This document shows, in pieces, positions 8,963 through 11,906 of a stretch of DNA of 11,906 nt. The notes beneath the pieces were generated by a model. The model was not told the origin of the DNA and did not search any database. It saw only the letters and a list, made by a program, of their open reading frames with translations. Position 1 is the stretch's first letter. Each line of letters opens with the position of its first letter. The position numbers and the translations under genes are program-made. This DNA comes from Negativicutes bacterium. GTDB taxonomy: Bacteria > Bacillota > Negativicutes > JAGOZY01. The stretch is taken from positions 1 to 11,906 of the forward strand of contig JAGOZY010000008.1 of assembly GCA_018058445.1 (NCBI GenBank). The letters are read 5' to 3'.

Positions 8963-11062
8963 TTATTCTTGTGTCGCAGCCGCAGCTTCGCTTTTAAGAA
9001 TTTCTTTGCGTGACAAATTAATTCGACCTTGACGATCAATCTCGATCACTTTAACAGTGATTTCGTCGCCAACTTTGACAACATCTTCTACCTTCTCCAC
9101 TCGATCTAAGGCAAGCTGTGAGATATGTACAAGACCATCTTTACCAGGTAGCAGTTCAACAAAAGCGCCAAATGCCATGAGTCGAGCTACTTTTCCGGTA
9201 TAGATTTCGCCAACTTGAACTTCTTTTGTCAGGCTTTCGATCATTTTTCGGGCTTTTTCTCCACTTTCTGGATTAACAGCACCAATAAATACACGGCCAT
9301 CATCTTCTACATCAATTTTAGCGCCGCTTTCTTCAACGATCTTCTTGATCATTTTTCCACCCGGACCGATAATGTCGCGGATTTTGTCTGGATCAATTTT
9401 AAGTTGAATGATTCGTGGAGCAAAAGGTGACATCTCTTCGCGAACTGATGGTAACGCAGAAAGCATTTTATCAAGAATGAACAATCGTCCAGCGCGAGCT
9501 TGCTCAAGTGCACTTTCCAGAATTTCACGATTAATTCCATGAATTTTAATATCCATCTGAATCGCTGTAATTCCATCTTTAGTACCGGCGACTTTAAAGT
9601 CCATATCGCCAAGAGCATCTTCCATTCCTTGAATATCCGTCAGAATCGTATGATGATCGCCATCTTTAACAAGTCCCATCGCAATACCAGAGACTGGAGC
9701 TTTGATAGGCACTCCTGCATCCATGAGAGAGAGTGTGCTACCGCAAACACTCGCCATTGATGAAGATCCATTCGACTCTAAAATCTCGGATACCACACGA
9801 ATGGTATAAGGGAATTCAGTTTCTGATGGAATAACAGGAACTAAAGCTCGCTCAGCCAGTGCACCATGCCCGATTTCTCGGCGACCTGGTGAACGCATCG
9901 GACGAGTCTCTCCTACGCTATAAGATGGGAAATTGTAGTGATGCATATAACGTTTGGATGTTTCTGGGCCGATTCCATCAAGCATTTGATCTTCACTCAG
10001 TCCACCAAGAGTTGTGATTGTTAATGCTTGAGTTTGACCACGAGTAAACAATCCAGTTCCGTGAGTTCGAGGAAGAACATGAGTTTCACACGCAATTGGA
10101 CGAATCTCAGCAAGCCCTCGTCCATCTGGACGAATTTTATCATGAGTGATCATTTTTCGGACAATGTCTTTGAGCATTTTACCAAAAACATAACCGATAT
10201 CTTTTTTATTCTCTGGATATTCTTCCAGGAATTTAATCATGACTTCTTCTTTTACTACACGAATATTTTCTTCGCGAAGTAATTTATCTGGATTAGCAAC
10301 CGCTTGTTTGAGATCATCATAAGCAAAAAGCTGAATTGCTTGTTGAAGTTCTGTTGGCGGTTGATACTCTTTCAGAGTCTTTTTAGTTTTACCGACTTGA
10401 GCGATGATTTGCTCTTGAAAAGCAACAATTTCTTTGATGACTTCATGACCATGAAGAATACCGTTCAAAACAATCTCTTCAGAAAGTTGCTCGACTCCAG
10501 CTTCTACCATCAAGATTGCTTCTTTGGTACCAGCAACGACCATATTTAATTCAGTCACTTTAAGTTCTTCATCTGTTGGATTGATCACATAGTTGCCATC
10601 AATATAGCCAACGCGAACTGCACCGACAGGACCTTCAAATGGAACATCTGAAATTCCTAGCGCACACGAAGCACCGATAATCGCAGAGACATCTGGCGCA
10701 GCATTTGGATCAATCGACATGACTGTTGCAACCACTTGAACATCATTTCTGAAGTTCTCGGAAAAAAGTGGGCGGATCGGACGGTCAATCAAGCGGCTTG
10801 CTAAAATAGCAGTTTCCGGTGGGCGACCTTCTCGTTTAATAAATCCTCCTGGGATTTTTCCAGCTGCATACATTTTCTCTTCATAGTCAACTGTCAGAGG
10901 GAAAAAATCAATTCCTTCCCGCGGTGAATCCGAGGCAGTCGCTGCAACGAGAACTGCTGTATCACCATACCGAATCATTACCGAGCCACCTGCTTGCTTG
11001 GCGAACTTCCCAGTTTCGACTTGGAAACGGCGTCCAGCCAATTGCATTTCAAAGGTTTGCAT
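8963..11062 (-). CDS. pnp: polyribonucleotide nucleotidyltransferase (PNPase)
   Basis: 699 residues, the full family length. PNPase is a homotrimeric 3'-5' exonuclease that uses phosphate to degrade mRNA and can add tails in reverse. Order of domains: first RNase PH-like domain (about 12-143, with [20 protein letters not shown]), alpha-helical linker (about 240-305), second RNase PH domain (about 312-535) with the active core [40 protein letters not shown] and [10 protein letters not shown] (Asp486, Asp488), a KH domain with [12 protein letters not shown] (564-575), and an S1 domain (616-686) ending INLSRKE. Nothing is missing. Start ATG 11062 has AGGAGG seven to eight bases upstream, near ideal. 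rpsO lies 66 bases upstream and an intercistronic hairpin sits between, the arrangement in which rpsO-pnp mRNA is processed in many bacteria. Confidence 0.98.
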   Translation of the reverse strand: MQTFEMQLAGRRFQVETGKFAKQAGGSVMIRYGDTAVLVAATASDSPREGIDFFPLTVDYEEKMYAAGKIPGGFIKREGRPPETAILASRLIDRPIRPLFSENFRNDVQVVATVMSIDPNAAPDVSAIIGASCALGISDVPFEGPVGAVRVGYIDGNYVINPTDEELKVTELNMVVAGTKEAILMVEAGVEQLSEEIVLNGILHGHEVIKEIVAFQEQIIAQVGKTKKTLKEYQPPTELQQAIQLFAYDDLKQAVANPDKLLREENIRVVKEEVMIKFLEEYPENKKDIGYVFGKMLKDIVRKMITHDKIRPDGRGLAEIRPIACETHVLPRTHGTGLFTRGQTQALTITTLGGLSEDQMLDGIGPETSKRYMHHYNFPSYSVGETRPMRSPGRREIGHGALAERALVPVIPSETEFPYTIRVVSEILESNGSSSMASVCGSTLSLMDAGVPIKAPVSGIAMGLVKDGDHHTILTDIQGMEDALGDMDFKVAGTKDGITAIQMDIKIHGINREILESALEQARAGRLFILDKMLSALPSVREEMSPFAPRIIQLKIDPDKIRDIIGPGGKMIKKIVEESGAKIDVEDDGRVFIGAVNPESGEKARKMIESLTKEVQVGEIYTGKVARLMAFGAFVELLPGKDGLVHISQLALDRVEKVEDVVKVGDEITVKVIEIDRQGRINLSRKEILKSEAAAATQE

Positions 11063-11101
11063 TTTCTTGACCTCCTACCTATTTAACGCACTCATGAAGA
11101 A

Positions 11102-11122
11102 GAAGCGGGGATACCCCGCTTC
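11102..11122 (-). terminator. rpsO-pnp intercistronic hairpin (leaky terminator or processing site)
   Basis: A 9-bp perfect stem, GAAGCGGGG / CCCCGCTTC, with a three-base loop, beginning six bases after the rpsO stop. On the minus strand it is followed by TTCTTCATGAG, not a pure T run, so it should terminate weakly and let pnp be co-transcribed, while protecting the rpsO 3' end or acting as a ribonuclease entry site. The hairpin itself is seen; its function is inferred. Confidence 0.65.
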
Positions 11123-11128
11123 GACAAA

Positions 11129-11395
11129 TTATTTACGCAGATTTAATTTTTCGAGCAGGGCACGATAGCGATCAAGGTCTTTACTTTTCAGGTAGTTCAA
11201 CAATCCGCGACGTTGACCAACTAATTTTAGAAGTCCACGGCGGGAGTGATGATCTTTTTTGTGCACTTTAAGATGCTCTGTTAAGTAGATGATACGATTG
11301 GTTAAAATCGCAATCTGTACCTCGGGAGATCCTGTGTCACCTTCGTGGCGACGATTATCGACGATAATTTCCTGCTTTTTTTCAATAGTTAACAT
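11129..11395 (-). CDS. rpsO: 30S ribosomal protein S15
   Basis: 88 residues, exactly the family length. It binds 16S rRNA at the helix 20-21-22 junction and organises the platform of the small subunit. The characteristic segments are present: [26 protein letters not shown] (20-35), [15 protein letters not shown] (41-55) with His41, Asp48 and Ser51, the residues that contact the rRNA junction, and the QRRGLLNYL helix. I chose ATG 11395 because GGAGG stands eight bases upstream and the product begins like other S15 proteins; a nine-codon upstream extension to 11422 includes the ribosome site itself and is rejected. It is preceded by its own promoter and a structured leader, and followed by pnp. 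Confidence 0.98.
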   Translation of the reverse strand: MLTIEKKQEIIVDNRRHEGDTGSPEVQIAILTNRIIYLTEHLKVHKKDHHSRRGLLKLVGQRRGLLNYLKSKDLDRYRALLEKLNLRK

Positions 11396-11476
11396 GTTTT
11401 TTTCCTCCAATTCTTCATGCACCGCCCTCCCAGAACATCGTTGGAAAATCGATCTTCCGCGGGGGGGTAAACACTC
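11396..11476 (-). promoter_or_regulatory. structured 5' leader of rpsO, candidate S15 autoregulatory RNA
   Basis: The roughly 80-base leader between the predicted start (about 11476) and the rpsO ATG holds a run of seven C (11467-11461), a small hairpin GGAAGA-TCGA-TTTTCC (11458-11443) and a G-rich block GGGAGGGCGG (11431-11422) that can pair with the C run, closing a long stem around the hairpin, before the GGAGG ribosome site at 11408-11404. S15 is known in several bacteria to repress its own mRNA through leader structures that mimic its rRNA site. That this leader does so is inference; no published class was matched. Confidence 0.4.
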
Positions 11477-11480
11477 TTAA

Positions 11481-11517
11481 ACAGAATACCATAATACGCC
11501 TATTCTGTAAAGAATAG
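11481..11517. repeat. overlapping inverted repeats across the rpsO promoter
   Basis: Minus-strand reading: CTATTCT (11517-11511), TTAC, AGAATAG (11506-11500) forms a 7-bp hairpin, and ACAGAATA (11508-11501) pairs with TATTCTGT (11488-11481) over a 12-base spacer. Thus three copies of one half-site, TATTCT in alternating orientation, straddle the -35 and -10 boxes. It could be an operator, a weak terminator of hslO (no T run follows), or chance in AT-rich DNA. Confidence 0.55.
11483..11511 (-). promoter_or_regulatory. sigma-A promoter of rpsO-pnp
   Basis: TTTACA (11511-11506; five of six to TTGACA), a 17-base spacer and TATTCT (11488-11483) preceded by TGG, giving an extended -10. It lies 87 bases before the rpsO ATG, with transcription predicted near 11476. 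The same bases hold inverted AGAATA/TATTCT half-sites that could bind a regulator. Confidence 0.7.
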
Positions 11518-11532
11518 TGTCATAAAATCCCT

Positions 11533-11906
11533 TTAGTTTTTACTTTGTATTTCATCTGCTAGCTTCGCAATTTCTTGCGAGGTAAAATCATAAGTCTCTT
11601 CGCAAAAATGACAGCGTAATTCTGTATTGTCATCTTCATTTGCAATTGTTCTAAGTTCGTCTTTTCCAAGTGAAATGAGCCCCTGCTCCATTTTCTCGCG
11701 ACTGCATGAGCAAAAGAATCCAACAGGCTGGGCTTCCAAAGATTCATAGGGAAGTCCGCCGAAAATAAAGCTAATGATCTCTTCGAGCGTATTGCCTTCA
11801 GTAATCATCTGACTAATTGGTGGCAGAATGAACACGTTTTTTTCAATTCGTTCAAGAGTTTCATCCGACGCGCCTGGTAAAGCCTGGATGAAAAATCCAC
11901 CTGCTG
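11533..11906 (-). CDS. hslO: 33 kDa redox-regulated chaperone Hsp33, C-terminal part
   Basis: Only the last 124 codons are present; the gene runs off the right edge. Hsp33 is a cytosolic holdase switched on by oxidation and unfolding. The visible part starts AGGFFIQALPGAS, continues with ILPPISQMI and ISFIFGGLPYE, and ends in the zinc centre: FCSCS and RCHFCEETYDF, that is CxC and CxxC separated by 30 residues, as required for the redox switch with one bound zinc. The final stretch, DFTSQEIAKLADEI, is also typical. The gene ends 137 bases before the rpsO start and no strong terminator separates them, so some read-through into rpsO is possible. All four cysteines are intact. The start cannot be seen; a GTG at 11835 is internal. 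Confidence 0.95.
   Translation of the reverse strand, partial: AGGFFIQALPGASDETLERIEKNVFILPPISQMITEGNTLEEIISFIFGGLPYESLEAQPVGFFCSCSREKMEQGLISLGKDELRTIANEDDNTELRCHFCEETYDFTSQEIAKLADEIQSKN

Noticed and set aside
9215..10549. Several plus-strand open frames of 70-86 codons within pnp
   Set aside because: They mirror the pnp coding frame, have no family similarity and no ribosome site that stands out.

Overview
The window looks like ordinary chromosome from a low-to-moderate GC member of the Bacillota. The grounds are purine-rich Shine-Dalgarno sites (AGGAGG type) before nearly every gene, sigma-A-like promoters, compact intrinsic terminators, and the gene set hslO-rpsO-pnp-recG-guaB plus a TagA-type glycosyltransferase. 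The short archaeal-type phosphatidylserine decarboxylase with PssA, the lone SatP-like transporter and the processive GT2 would suit a Negativicutes- or Peptococcaceae-like anaerobe, but this placement is only a guess. No mobile element, CRISPR array, tRNA, rRNA or phage gene was seen. There is no gene-free stretch longer than 300 bases; the two longest gaps are 1133-1309 and 11396-11532.

Layout, read in the direction of the minus strand, which carries ten of the eleven genes: hslO (3' end only, at the right edge); a strong rpsO promoter and structured leader; rpsO; a GC-rich intercistronic hairpin; pnp; a clear intrinsic terminator; recG; guaB; tagA-like; a sigma-A-type promoter inside the end of tagA; psd-pssA-GT2 (a tight operon with an ATGA overlap between psd and pssA); and a bidirectional terminator shared with the only plus-strand gene, a SatP/YaaH-family membrane protein. 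To its left and divergent from it lie mtnP and mtnA (mtnA is cut by the left edge).

The genes form several functional blocks: redox stress (Hsp33), translation and RNA decay (S15, PNPase), DNA repair (RecG), GTP synthesis (IMPDH), envelope work (TagA-like, Psd, PssA, GT2) and methylthioadenosine salvage (MtnP, MtnA). Psd and PssA together make phosphatidylethanolamine from CDP-diacylglycerol and serine. MtnP and MtnA are consecutive steps of the methionine salvage route.

Nothing here is clearly an undescribed system. The points most worth a second look are: an Asp-to-Asn change in the base-binding loop of MtnP that predicts 6-oxopurine specificity; the rpsO promoter with three related half-sites and a leader that may be an S15 autoregulatory RNA; the terminator placed just before recG; and the membrane GT2 co-transcribed with the phosphatidylethanolamine genes from a TTG-started psd.
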